Positions 1 to 11,743 of a DNA stretch of 64,000 bases are shown piece by piece (the stretch's first letter is position 1; each line of letters begins with the position of its first letter). Source of the stretch: Triatoma infestans (lineage: Eukaryota > Arthropoda > Insecta > Hemiptera > Reduviidae); assembly GCA_011037195.1 (NCBI GenBank), contig JAAEAF010007661.1:1-64000 (forward strand), read 5' to 3'. The position numbers were made by a program, and so were the translations under genes. The notes under the pieces were generated by a model. The model was not told the DNA's origin and did no database searches. It saw only the letters and a program-made list of their open reading frames with translations.

Positions 1-528
1 CGCCGGGGCTGGAAACCAGGGTGGGTGAAGTATAGTCTGCTGTTCCTTCTCTGGGCTAAATAGGAGACTTATTTATCTGTCAAAATCGACAGAAGTCAAC
101 CGCCGTTTTCAGGGCGTGGGTGGAGGCCTGTGGCCAAATCCCTTGTATGTACACTGAATGAGAAGAATAATAAAGGAGCCTAACTGAAGTATTTTCTTTA
201 AGGCACGTTCCGTCTATCTCTTTAACGTTCCTTCCCTGTGTGGACTCGAATCTTATATCAGATTCTAAGCTTCAGTGCCTATTCGTTCATGAATTTGACT
301 GATAATCTATCTGTTATCTATTTATTGTTGTTATTAGTTATTTTAATCTTGTTACCGTTGACATTTTAACCATTTTATTAATCTCTCAACCTTATTTTTT
401 ATAATTTTGTAATTTTACTGTTATTCAACTAATTGCTTTAATTTTATTACTTTTAACTGCTTACTGTCATTTAATATTTAAACGGACAGCAAATATTCTA
501 GTGCTGCACAAATTTGCTCGCGCTAAAG
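1..528. other. Leader region upstream of the R2-type ORF
   Basis: No coding region is visible here. The first 200 bases are relatively GC-rich and the rest is AT-rich up to the ATG at 529. It is probably the 5' untranslated region of the R2-type element that follows, possibly with its genomic flank. I see no 28S rDNA-like sequence at the left edge, so the element does not appear to lie in the classical R2 target, but its 5' boundary cannot be placed. Confidence 0.4.
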
Positions 529-3500
529 ATGTCTACTACAAATAATAATAAAGACTTTTATATAGGACAAACAGTATGGGTCCTAAGATCAGATGGCGGT
601 CCTTTACAAAAGGCAGTTATTACATCAATTATGTCGTCAGCTGACGCTACCAAGAAAGAAATAGAGAAAGTAGTGACAGTGGAATGGGCTGAGGATTCTG
701 GTATTGTGAAAGGGAAAATGGTATCTATAAATAACGTTTTTCCACGTTTACCGGAAACAGATAAATTCACCACGGCCGTTGATCCTAGTGCGTCGAAAAC
801 GGTCACTGATAAGAACTCTCCGGATTCCAGTAAAAAGGAAGTTGAGGACTCTGGAGCGTATGAGGGCCAGAAGGTATGCCCTATCTGTCAGCAGGGCTTC
901 AAAAACGATAGAGGGCTCAGCACCCATATTGGAAAAAGGCATCCTAAGGAAGCCAATGACAAAAAACTAAGATCTATATTAAAGAGTCAACCAACTGACG
1001 ACGGGCAATCCTCCAAGGGTGAAATAAAGCAAGATTTGGATAAGTGGTTTAAAACATTCAAGGATCTTCTAAAGTCCCCTCTGAAAGAAAAGGAATTTGA
1101 TTCCGCTATGCGACAGTTCCTCCTCTTTCTCAAAGAGGCAAATAAAGAACTTCCGAGTCCCAAACACCCAGCTTCACGTTTCTATCAGATGCGAAGGAAG
1201 AAGAAACTTGAAATGAAGAGTAAGGGAATAAAAGCTGCCTCAAATCCACAAAGATCGTATAAGGCAGCCCGGGAAAGAAGGCGTGAGCAGTATCTCTATG
1301 AACTTGCTCAATATAACTACTACAATCGTAGGAAAAAAATAGCACAAGACATAATGAATGAAGACGCACCGAAACAGTGCCAGCTTAATATTAGGGAGGT
1401 AGAGACGCATTTCAAGTCACTTCTTGGAACCAAAAACGTCAGTCGAAGGGAAGGGTACTCTACATCAAAAACCAACCCCAACATAATAACAATAGACTTG
1501 AAAGTTGTACATAGAGCTATTAAATCTATTTCATTGGATTCGTCTCCGGGCCCTGATGGGTACTTATCCGCACCATTAAATCCCTCGGAATAGCTCACAT
1601 TATTAAATCAATTACCGAATTGATTTTGAAATTCTCATACGTCCCAGAAATCCTCAGGGAGGGTCGTTCAGTTTTGATTTATAAGGGAATAGGATCTCCT
1701 GATGATATCTCATCATGGAGGCCCATTACTATCTATCCCATGGTTCGGAGAGTAATAGAGGTCAGGGACCATGAGCTACGTAAGCAGGTAACATTCCACT
1801 CCTGCCAGAGGGGTTTTGTGATGGGTTTGCCGGGTTGTCATGTGAATGCGCGCCTAATAGACGCGGTGCTTAAGAAAGCTAGAGAGAATGGAGACGATGC
1901 AGTGGCTGCATTTCTCGACGTGACTGGCGCATTTGACAACGTTGGACACGAGCACGTCGTCGAGTCTCTCACAGCTAGGGGTGTTTCATCCGACCTGAGG
2001 AGAGCCATAGGGGGATTCCTATGCCATAATAAGGTGAGATTTAACATAGGAGTGAACAAAACAGAATCAATTGCCGTGCAGAGAGGTGTTCCACAAGGTG
2101 GGCCGCTCTCGCTTACACTTTTCAACCTGGCAATCGATCATTTATACGAGGACGTATGTGATCCCAAATTTGCTAACGAATTTGGATACAAATTGAGCGA
2201 CGATCAGGACGGGTTAATATTAACGGGGTTTGCGGACGATCAGGCCGTAACCGCCAACAGTGTAAAGGCCGCTGAGAGAATAATTGACTGTGTTCAGAAG
2301 ATATTCAGGGAAATCGGGCTGTCAATCAACCCCAAGAAGAGCATCTCAATAGTCCTCAAGAAGGGCAAATTGGAGAAGTCAAGATTACATTTGGAGAGCG
2401 GAGAATCGATTGAGTCAATAGATGAAGGATTTGCGATGAAGTACCTGGGCTGTAGGTTCTCGGGCGAACTGGAGTTCAACGATAGTGCTATAACCAGGTT
2501 GTCCGGCAACCTTGATAGATTGGTAGCGACTAGCCTCCTCAAATCCGATCACAATAGCTTAATATTGTAAACAATATATTTCTCCGGCACTTACATACCC
2601 GCTGCAATGCGCGCCATTAATTAAACTCCTTTTAAAGTCCGACACTCCTTGAAAGTATAGACGTCATTATTCGCAGAAGCGTGAAGGCTATGATTGGGAT
2701 CCCAGCAAGCACTACGTCTGCCATGTTATATGCACCCAGACGCTTTCGGGGCTTAGGTTTACTCAGATGTCAGTGGGAAGCACCACTTCAGCACTGGTCT
2801 ATTGCCCAAAGACTAAATAGAGTTGAAGACGGGAAGTTCCAATCAGTATTTGATTATGAAACGGAAACACCGGAGTGTGCTGGACGTCTAGGTCTAGAAG
2901 TTGTCGGCATGGAAGACAGCATCAAGAAGGTCAGGCAATCCCTGCGAGAAAAATCTTTTGAAGAATGGAGTAAATGCAGATGGCAGGGTATAGGTGTGAT
3001 TCATTTCAAGGATAATCCCAAAGGAAACCAATTCATATGCAATAGGAAAATTCTCTCTGGATTAGAGTGGACTAATGCGATGAAGCTAAATATTAACTAT
3101 GCTCCCCTTCGGGCGGTTCCGGGGGTCGGCGGTCAGGCAATAACGGGAGGTGTTGGATCCCACTGTCGCAAATGCGGTAGTGAGTACGAAACCCCAGTCC
3201 ATGTATTGGGAAATTGTTCCAACAACATCTCCCTTGTCACCCGCCGTCACCATAACGTGAAGAAGCGGATAGCAGAAATATTAAGCAATAAGGGGTATAC
3301 TTGCTTCGACGAAGTTCACTGCCTAGATACAGCAGGTACTAATCGTTTTGCTGATATTGTGGCGTTCAAGAACGGTGGAAAAGAGGCCCTTGTCATTGAT
3401 CCTACCGTCCGCTTTGAATCCAATGATCCAGAACAGGGAAATAAAGTTGATTCAGAGAAGAGGGACATATATGAAAAATGTATCTCTCACTTGCAGGAAA

Positions 3501-3706
3501 AATACCGGGAAAGGTTTGGAGAACGTCAGTTCCAAGTGAAGGGACTCTGGTTTGGGAGTAGAGGTGTAATACCTAAGACCACGAGTGAATTTTTTGACAG
3601 TTTAGGAATTGGCCAAGACTTCCTGTGGGAGATTGCTGAGACAATCATACTGGATTCTCTCGGTATAATCCACCACCACGTGTGGGAAATGACCAGCAAC
3701 GATTAA
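529..3706 (+). pseudogene. R2-type non-LTR retrotransposon ORF, frameshifted
   Basis: A single-ORF retrotransposon protein broken into three frames: 529-1593, about 1563-2570 and about 2651-3706. In order: a kinesin-13-N-terminus-like domain (residues 10-76; motifs RSDG, VTVEW, KGK); a C2H2 zinc finger (C117, C120, H133, H138); a basic linker; the SPGPDG motif at the start of the reverse transcriptase; RT palm motifs AFLDVTGAFDN, RGVPQGGPLS and FADD (2229-2240); a thumb (LGLLRCQWE); a Cys-His knuckle (CRKCG...HVLGNC, from 3164); the RHHNV motif; and a PD-(D/E)XK-type restriction-like endonuclease (RFADIVAF, ALVIDPTVRFE). This order is that of the R2 clade and its relatives, whose protein nicks the target and primes cDNA synthesis there. 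The frame changes near 1560 and again between 2568 and 2651, where stops also occur, so this copy is dead. The first ATG in frame is 529. Two relatives lie at 53490-54575 and 62721-63062. Confidence 0.88.
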
Positions 3707-5250
3707 TTAATTGACTTACACAGTCATTTAACTTTAGTCTGTATATATAGCTCCTGTGGTCCTCTATTAGGTGTTGCATTTGTTCCGGTATGAAGTTATA
3801 TATAGTAAATACCTACATATTATTCCTGAATTGATTGGTATGCTGTGTCTCAGCAACTCAATATAATTGAGCAGCCACACTTATTTTAATTGTTGAAATT
3901 AAGTGCTTTTTCTCTATGTGTCAGCTTTAGTTTGGCACTACATAGTTTTTGAAAGAATTGTTCTTATCATCGCAAAAGTATTCTTCTTATGTGTGCTCTA
4001 TATATAATATGTATAGAGCACAAGAAATTATATATATATATACACATATAATAAATACCAAGTTTAGAATGACCTTCGAAGCCATTTTTAATAAGGGGAG
4101 TACCAAATTTAAGAATTCTGAGAATCTTCGTTTTTGACATTTTGTCTATAACATACACACAATTCGCTAAAAATATATATAAATTTTTCTTAGAGTTAAA
4201 ACTTGGACCAATTAGTATAAAAATGAAACATGTCTATATTTATAGGATGTAATATAAAGGAAATGATCAAAGAGGAAATTTTATAATAAAAACCAGGAAC
4301 AGGAAGCAATGAACAGAACACAGAGCGCGTCCTTGATTAACATGAGGGCAAGTCGACCAACAAGTGAGCAAGCATTATCAGATATTCAGTATTTGGTTAT
4401 ATAGGAAGCATCGCAACACTGACCTTACCTTGCTATACCACTAATAGAGTTTTGAAAACCGTTGAAACATTAAAAATACTAGTTGATGTTTAAGGTCACG
4501 AGTGGCTGTAAGTCGTAGTGGAGACTGAAAGGGTTTAACATTGCTATACCTTTAAAATTTTCTGGAAATGTTTCAAACAAAAGTGTTATAACATTTATGC
4601 AATGCAGAACTTAAAACTAGGCTTGAGCTATTTTTCTACTTAAAAATTTACTATTCCCCTCACCTGCTGGAAATAAGGGAACTAATAAAATAAACGCTTA
4701 ATAAAAATTATTACTTTGAAGGAAATTGGCGGCCTAGCAGGATCGTCCAAGATTGCCGTATAAAGAAAGAGGATTATATTGTCAGTGTTTTGTACCCATT
4801 TTTTAAATATATTATACATCCATAATTAATAATGAAATGTAATAATTATATTATTACAGAAATATAATTGCGTTATTATTACATTAAATTTCACAACAGT
4901 TATTATAATATAAAAAACAAGAGAGATAGTAAAGTGAACAGAGTTATCTTCACTGCGCGAAGAGGTGGTGATGAGTCAACAAGGAGTGTTTGACGTCAAC
5001 ACTTTTAAAATGGGAGAGTCGCTTTTGAAAATAAGAAATATGGAGGCTAAAAAAAAAATTAAAAATAATAATTATATACATATATCTCTACATAATAAAA
5101 ATTAATTATGATAAGATGTCAAAGATGGCGGCCATTGGTGGAGGTGAGACAGGAAAACAAATACTATAAATATTCCAAAACATTGCGGCGTATTTCTAAA
5201 TGAAAGCAAGGCACTAAAAATAAAAAAACTTGCATTTTTTTCACAGTATT
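3707..5250. other. AT-rich non-coding stretch after the R2-type ORF
   Basis: The first part is probably the element's 3' untranslated region, but no poly(A) or simple-repeat tail marks its end. The rest is AT-rich and non-coding. A perfect TGACGTCA palindrome lies at 4991-4998. I see no gene. Confidence 0.4.
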
Positions 5251-5254
5251 GTGT

Positions 5255-6410
5255 TTGTGTCAAATTTGCGAAATTGAGTTTTCACTCACCAGAAATATAC
5301 GTTTTGACTTGGTTTTTGAAATATTTCGGTAGCTCACACACACCGCGCGCACGCACATACATACAAATCATTCGCTAATATATTCTTTATTTGCACTCAG
5401 GGGACCTGAAACAGAACATGTATTTCCGGAGACAACTTTGTTTCGAAAATTGACACGATCACAATACTTGCTCTTTCGAGAGAGAGAGTAATAAATTATT
5501 CAATAAACAAGATCAGGAATAAATTATTCTCTGAAGCAGTGATAATGTCTACACGTGTTATAAGCGAAATTCAAATAAAATCATTCTAGCCGTTTTCCAA
5601 AAAAAGAGCACAATTCCGACAGATGTATTGTAATCGCCTCAAATTTTCGGAATTCTATTTTCTCCGGAAATACATGTTTTGAGCTGAACGGAATAGATAC
5701 ACATGGTCACATGCACATGGTCTGTACGTGTGTATGTTAAAATAGCTGAAAAATCGCATTAGGCTCAAACATGGTATTCTGTTTAGGTATTACCACCAAG
5801 GCATCTGAACCGGAGATTTCGGACAAAATCCATCAACCGGAAGTGCAGCTCTACTAAATGTTTTATTTCTCTCAGATGAATCCTTCGCTCTTTTCTCCAA
5901 AACGACTCTACTATTTTCTTTAAATTTCATATACAAATATGTCTTCACACATAAATACCTATCACTTCTTTTTAAACAATTTGCTGGGAAAATTGACTTT
6001 CTGGAGTTGTGGACGGAACCTCAACTATCACTTCAGCAAGCTGTGTGTCACACTTATAAAAGCATTGCTAAAATTCCAAATTTGAATAAAATCAGTTAAC
6101 TGGAAATGGAATTTCAGGTTGTGAGTTCAGGAATATTCTCTAAAACGACTGTAGTGACGAGTTTCTCTAAACTTGGGTGCTAACTGCTCAGATATATGTA
6201 ACATTTTGCTGGAAATATTGTTTCTAGGGCTTTTTCAATGTGTTCGTTGAATATTAGTGACGCTCTCTTGTGAACTAGAATGAAATCATTCTACCCCCCC
6301 TGCCAGGGCCTCCCCATCGCATCATATTTGTGTTAGCACAAAAAATGATACAATATTAAATTTAAAGAAAATAATCACTTAATATAAACAATGTTTACAT
6401 ACAAAATATA
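5255..6410. repeat. Degenerate pieces of the dominant dispersed repeat
   Basis: Two end pieces of the family described at 26690-27263 face each other. About 5255-5340 reads in plus orientation (AAATTGAGTTTTCAC). About 5400-5495 reads in minus orientation, with TTTCGAAAATTGACACGATC, then CACAATACTTGC and a GAGAGAGAG run. The following kilobase contains scattered internal motifs of the same family. There is no coding potential. Confidence 0.5.
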
Positions 6411-7583
6411 GTTGGCTGGGGCCAAAGAAAAAACTTTTTATTTTTAAAAGTTTATTCGACGTTTCGGACACCTTTAGTGTCTGTCCTACCTTAGGAACTA
6501 CATAAACAAAACAAAGAGAAATACATCCCAACTTTTATATTTTCTCTTCTTGGTCTTCTACGCAAGTATACCTTACTCCATACCATACAATAACCTCCTC
6601 AAACATTAAACTCTCTATTCTTCCTGAACAGATATCGTATCTTTTTCATTTTTAATATTACTTTCTCTTACTCCTCCTAGCAAGAAGAAATATTGTAATC
6701 GTATCAAATTTTCGATATCGAGTTTTCACCGGAAATATCCGTATTGAAGTTCCCTGACTCCAAAAAAGTGGTTTTTAGCAAATGGTCTCTGTATATCTGT
6801 GTGTGTGTGTGCGCGCGCGCGCGCACAATAATGTGAACATCATAGCTCAAAACAAAAAATCGTAGGAAGTTCAAACTTGATATTCCGTTTGGATATCACT
6901 AAGGGATCCTGCAGTACCTTATCAGTCAAAATTCCTGAACCAGAAGTACCACTTTACTGAATGTTAACGGCACTTTTGGGGGAAGGATGGACCTAGGTGC
7001 TCTAAATGGTGGTAAAATTCTGAGTTTGAAAAAAAAATCAGATGATCGGAAGTGTGTTTTTTCCGAAAAGTATTTTTTTTTTTTCAATGTTCTGCTGTTT
7101 TTCTAAAACGACTCCAACGATTTTCTTTACACTAAGTATGTGAACTGCCCATATAAAGAGTTACAAGTTTCATTTAAAACATTCTCCGGGTAAAGTCATT
7201 TAAGCTGGCTTTCGGGGGAGGGACAGGGTTATGTTTGCCTCTAAAGTGGTCTTAGTTGATTATACAATTCTACCATCTAGACAAAATTAAGAATAAACAG
7301 ATTGCCAAAATTCCGAGTTTCAAGAAAATTGGTAAACCGAAAGTGTATTTTTACTCAACAGTGTTTGGTTTCTCTGATTTCTCCATAAAAACACCGACGA
7401 ATTTCATTAAATATGGTATACTAACTATAAAGTTTGTCAATTAAAATTTTGAAACTGGAGAAAGAGAGTTGTGTGAGTGTTTCACACACTTTGTTTTATC
7501 GTTAAATGTTCTGGATTTTTACTATGGACGAAACGTCGAATAAACTTTTAAAGATAAAAAGTTTTTTCTTTGGCCCCAGCCAA
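6411..7583. mobile_element. 1.17-kb segment with ~57-bp inverted ends
   Basis: Nearly identical inverted repeats bound this block. The left arm is 6411-6468 (begins TTGGCTGGGGCC, ends CGACGTTTCG) and the right arm is 7527-7583 (its reverse complement, ending GGCCCCAGCCAA). A third copy of the arm lies at 11525-11582. Inside, from 6660, is a plus-oriented copy of the dominant dispersed repeat ending near 7490 with GTGTGAGTGTTTCACAC. The element class is uncertain. The GAAACGTCGAATAAAC motif in the arms recalls termini of Penelope-like elements. No transposase or reverse transcriptase is visible. Confidence 0.5.
6799..6826. repeat. (TG)n(CG)n microsatellite
   Basis: An alternating purine-pyrimidine run of TG followed by CG dinucleotides inside the dispersed repeat copy. 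Such tracts can adopt Z-DNA and are usually length-variable. Confidence 0.8.
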
Positions 7584-8262
7584 CTAACTAATATTGTGCT
7601 TGTTATATTAACATTATATGTAACTGTATGAACAGCAGTAGGAGAGAGTCGTCCGAGTGTTTCACACCAGATTTTTGTTGTAATAATTATAATTTTTTTC
7701 AAGTGAGTACATCACAATTGCGATTCACTTTTTATCAATTTAAACAATCTTTAACTCATTGTTCAATATACAAATAAATATAAAAAAAAGAAAGAAAAAT
7801 ATGACACTTGAAATCAATCATGCAATGCTCTCGTGTTTTTTAGGATATTTATAATTATTAAAATGTCTTCCATCGTTATCATTTTATAGTTTTATTTACG
7901 TTCAAAACAAATAAATTTAAAACACACACACTCACAAAAAGAACGAAATGTGATGATAATTATGTAACTTGATGTTCTTCAAAAGATGATAATGTACATG
8001 TAAGTGGTCCAGAGAACCATCTTGTGTGCGTCTGGGTGTCTGTCCGGAAATATCTGGTTCATAGTATCCATTTGGAAAAAAAAAAAAAAATCCGTTTAGT
8101 AAAGTGGCACCTCTGATTGAGGAATTTGGACCAACAGATTCCAGGAGATGGCCAAACGGAATATCAGGTTTGTGAACTTCCGATATTTTTTTTTTGAGAT
8201 CTGCTGTTCAGATACCCTCACACAATGTTCCCGAACACAGAAAGCCTCAAAACCTGTCTTTC
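7336..8262 (+). repeat. Left arm of a large inverted repeat
   Basis: The reverse complement of 11148-11743 over two blocks: 7336-7652 pairs with about 11460-11743, and 7943-8262 pairs with about 11148-11450. Landmarks shared by both arms are the TTGGCTGGGGCC block, the GAACAGCAGTAGGAGAGAG stretch, and the run through GTCTGTCCGGAAATATCTGG to GTTCCCGAACACAG. This arm carries about 290 bp (7653-7942) that is absent from the other. Confidence 0.85.
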
Positions 8263-10440
8263 TGATGAAACTCTGACTGCAGTAAGAAAAAGTTGGAAAA
8301 ATGATTGGCTACTTGTACCCTCGGAAACATTGTGCCTAAACAAAATATCAGCATTTGAACCACAGTTAGTTTCTTCATTCGATCTATTATGCTGTTCCAA
8401 CCCTAACAAAAATCATAAAAAGAGGACGCTCCCCGATAACTCTTTTTCCTCAAACAGCAGTAATGAGGAAAGCCAGGAAAAACACAGCTATTATATCTGG
8501 TGTTATATAAGTAGTTATTGCCTATATAGTTGCAATAATTTAGGTTTTAAAGAGAAGGCCACGTGGCCTGAACATGTACTGGCTAACCATGAAAAAAAAC
8601 AACATTGTTACCAACATAATTTTCATTCTATTACTGAATGTTGTAATGTTAAACGTAAAAATAAACATGTTATGGTATGATTGTACCCCCACCACCAACA
8701 AGATAGAAAGCTGCTGAAATTTCAGTGATTACGTAATTAAGCCTACGTTTTTCCCTGCACACAATCTCATAACAATACAAAGAGGGGAAGGTTATTTTTT
8801 CCTTTTTTCAATCATCAGCAATCTACTGGCTAACTAAATAATACTTTAGAAAAATAAAACAAAATAAAAAAAAGAATGAAATAAAAGAAATTCAAACAAA
8901 AAAGAAATTTGGACTGTTTGAAAGGAAGATGGCGGCAGTAACACTCAAGCGCAATGAGGGTGACGCAAGGGTTCGCCCTGTTGACGTCACAAGGTCAATC
9001 ACTAGACTAACAGCTGACCCACACACAGCCTCCCCACATCAAAAATGAATACTCTTAAAAAATAATATAATAATCATTTAGATAAATCACTAAATTATAC
9101 TTTAAAACAAAACAAGAAATTACCTAATTTTTAATTAATAATTACGTCAAATCGATGTTTTTTCTCCGGTAAAAATTGCTCAGTTCTAAACGTGGTCAAT
9201 TAAATCCAAGATTAAGGCTACACCAATCGGACGAACTTTTTATAGCAACAACACTGAATGCTGAACTACACACTTTTGTTTCTTTTACGGTGAAAAAAAA
9301 AATTATCACATAACACCGCTTTTTACGCCAAAAATGTGTTTGTGCAACACAATTTTTTCTTTTATAACACCAGAAAAACACTACGTTAGAGAGAGAGATT
9401 CAAAGTGGCGGTGACGACTGGAAGTGGCCACCTAGACTGATAACATCCCCAAACAGGACGAAGGTTGAACAAAGACTGAACGTAGAAAATGGGGCCTGGG
9501 GAAGGGATAGGCACACTACAGCAAGTAGTAGAGGGGACATATCAAGCTGGAGGACATACTAGCACTGTATGTATGGTGGGGATGAAATGAGAAGTAGCGG
9601 TGGTGGGGTCTGAAAGAACGACTGAGTGAGAGAGGAACCTTAACAGCTGTCTGGATCAAGGAGACCACGACCTCACATATACAGTAACTAATAAACACTT
9701 CCTTCCTTGTCGCACACAGTTCTAATTCTGCTTGTCGCTTACCAAAACTCTGCCTTACATATTTCTATCTCTTTATTTTTAATATTATTTACTTGAACGG
9801 AATAAATAAATAAAAATAAATTTTTCTTCTGTTTTGTTCAATTTAAATTTTTTGAAGAAATCCATAAAATTACCAACAAATTCTGCGTCCTGTTCTTTCC
9901 TAGAACTAAAAGAAAACATCTTCCTAGTTATAATTTTATTATTTCCTTCATTATGTGTCAATCCTGCGTTTTGTTGATTATTAAGGAATGTGCGTTTATT
10001 TGTGTAACAATCATGATGCAAATGTTTAACTTTCCTTCTCTTATTATAGATAACACTTCGAGGAAGAAGTGGAAGAAAATATAATGACAGCACTGCTGGT
10101 CTCACACTTTGGCCTTCCGCTTGGGAGTCCAGCAGGGGCTTCTAATATACTCGTATAAAGTAAATGCAACAACTTCAGTATATAGCACTTCCGATTAACC
10201 TATTTTCTTCAAATTTGTTATTTATAAAACATATTTAATTCTCCATTAAATTTTATAGTTCGCAGAACATACGATATTTTGAAATATTTAGCATTCTAAA
10301 GAGAGAAACTTGAAAAGTCACTGTTGCCCCAGAACCCTAAAAAATTAATTTTCCTAAAATACTAAAAAATTATATAAATCTTGTATCAACATAATCTATT
10401 GGAGTTAATTTCGTCAAAATCACGAAAAAAAAAACAAACA
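8263..10440. other. Non-coding spacer between inverted-repeat arms
   Basis: AT-rich sequence with one 151-codon open frame (8225-8680) that I do not accept as a gene because it begins inside the inverted-repeat arm and shows no recognisable motif. A TGACGTCA palindrome lies at 8982-8989. No other structure was recognised. Confidence 0.4.
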
Positions 10441-10445
10441 AACAA

Positions 10446-11147
10446 TAAATCTGGTGTGAAACACTCATACGACTTTCTTTTACTCTAATTAACACAATTT
10501 GATCAAGAAATTTTCTTCAAAATTGCAACTTTACAATGTTTACTGGAGCTGTGGCCATAAAAATGGTGGTGGAGAGATTTTACATGTATCTCTGAACGGA
10601 CTTATGTGGAGCGCTCTTGGTCCAAACTAAGGAAATTTGTGCAATTTTAATTGTAAACTACTGCAATCAATTTTTTCGGTAAAATGTTGCAAATAAAAGT
10701 GATAAGTTTCTATCTATGTAGCAAGCATTCCAAGTTTAAAGGAAATCGCACTCTCTTTCGAGAAAATTCCTAAAAACTTAAAATCGCACTTCCGATTTTC
10801 TTCAAATTTGGAATTCTTCAATGTTTCTGCGTATTAATATTATTTAGGTGGTAAGAATATGAATTACTGAAGCGGTACTTTAGAGGAAAGCACATAACGA
10901 TAATGTTCCCCCCAAAAATCAATTTTCCACGGTAAAAGTTTCAAATAAAAGACAGGTATTTGTCTGTAGATAGTATACTAAGTTTAAAGAAAATCGTTGG
11001 AGCTGTTTTAGAGAAAATCACGAAAAACTGAAAAAACTATTCAGTAAAATTTCCCTTTCGATGGATATAACACCAGATCAAATTGTGTTTTCAGCTTATT
11101 ATTATTTTTTCATCGCCTTAAGGCGCCTCAAAATCTATGTTTTTGAG
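10446..11147 (-). repeat. Dispersed repeat family copy, minus orientation
   Basis: Begins with the family's 3' end in reverse complement (AAATCTGGTGTGAAACACTC, then ACGACTTTCTTTTACTC). It continues with reverse-complement internal motifs, such as AAAATCGTTGGAGC and repeated TTTCAAATAAAAG segments. It merges with the right arm of the large inverted repeat. Non-coding. Confidence 0.65.
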
Positions 11148-11743
11148 GCTTTCTGTGTTCGGGAACATTGTGTGAAGGTATCTGAACAGCAGATCTCAAA
11201 AAAAAAAATATCGGAAGTTCACAGAACTGATATTCCGTTTGGCCATCTCCTGGAATCTATTGGTCCAAATTCCTCAATCAGAGGTACCACTATTCTAAAT
11301 GGATTTTTTTTTTTTTCCAAATGGATACTATGAACTAGATATTTCCGGACAGACACCCAGACGCACACAAGATGGTTCTCTGGACCACTTACATGTACAT
11401 TATCATCTTTTGAAGAACATCAAGTTTCATAATTATCATCACATTTCGTATTCTTCAGATACGACTCTCTCCTACTGCTGTTCATACAGTTATATATAAT
11501 ATTAATATAACAAGCACATTATTAGTTGGCTGGGGCCAAAGAAAAAACTTTTTATCTTTAAAAGTTTATTCGACGTTTCGTCCATAGTAAAAATCCAGAA
11601 CATTTAACGATAAAACAAGTGTGTGAAACACTTCAAAATTTTAATTGACAAACTTTATAGTTAGTATACCATTTTTAATGAAATTCGTCGGTGTTTTTAT
11701 GGAGAAAATCAGAGAAACCAAAAAACTGTTGATTAAAAATACA
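11148..11743 (-). repeat. Right arm of a large inverted repeat
   Basis: The reverse complement of 7336-8262 without its 290-bp central block. Homology to the left arm stops abruptly at AAAAATACAC (11734-11743), exactly where the I/R1-type LINE begins. The LINE insertion or a later rearrangement therefore cut this arm. Confidence 0.85.

Noticed and set aside
1..528. 28S rDNA flank of an R2 element
   Set aside because: I could not recognise any conserved 28S sequence near the R2 target site in this stretch.
8225..8680. 151-codon plus-strand open frame
   Set aside because: It starts inside the left arm of the large inverted repeat, uses a repeat-derived ATG, and shows no domain, signal peptide or splice context.
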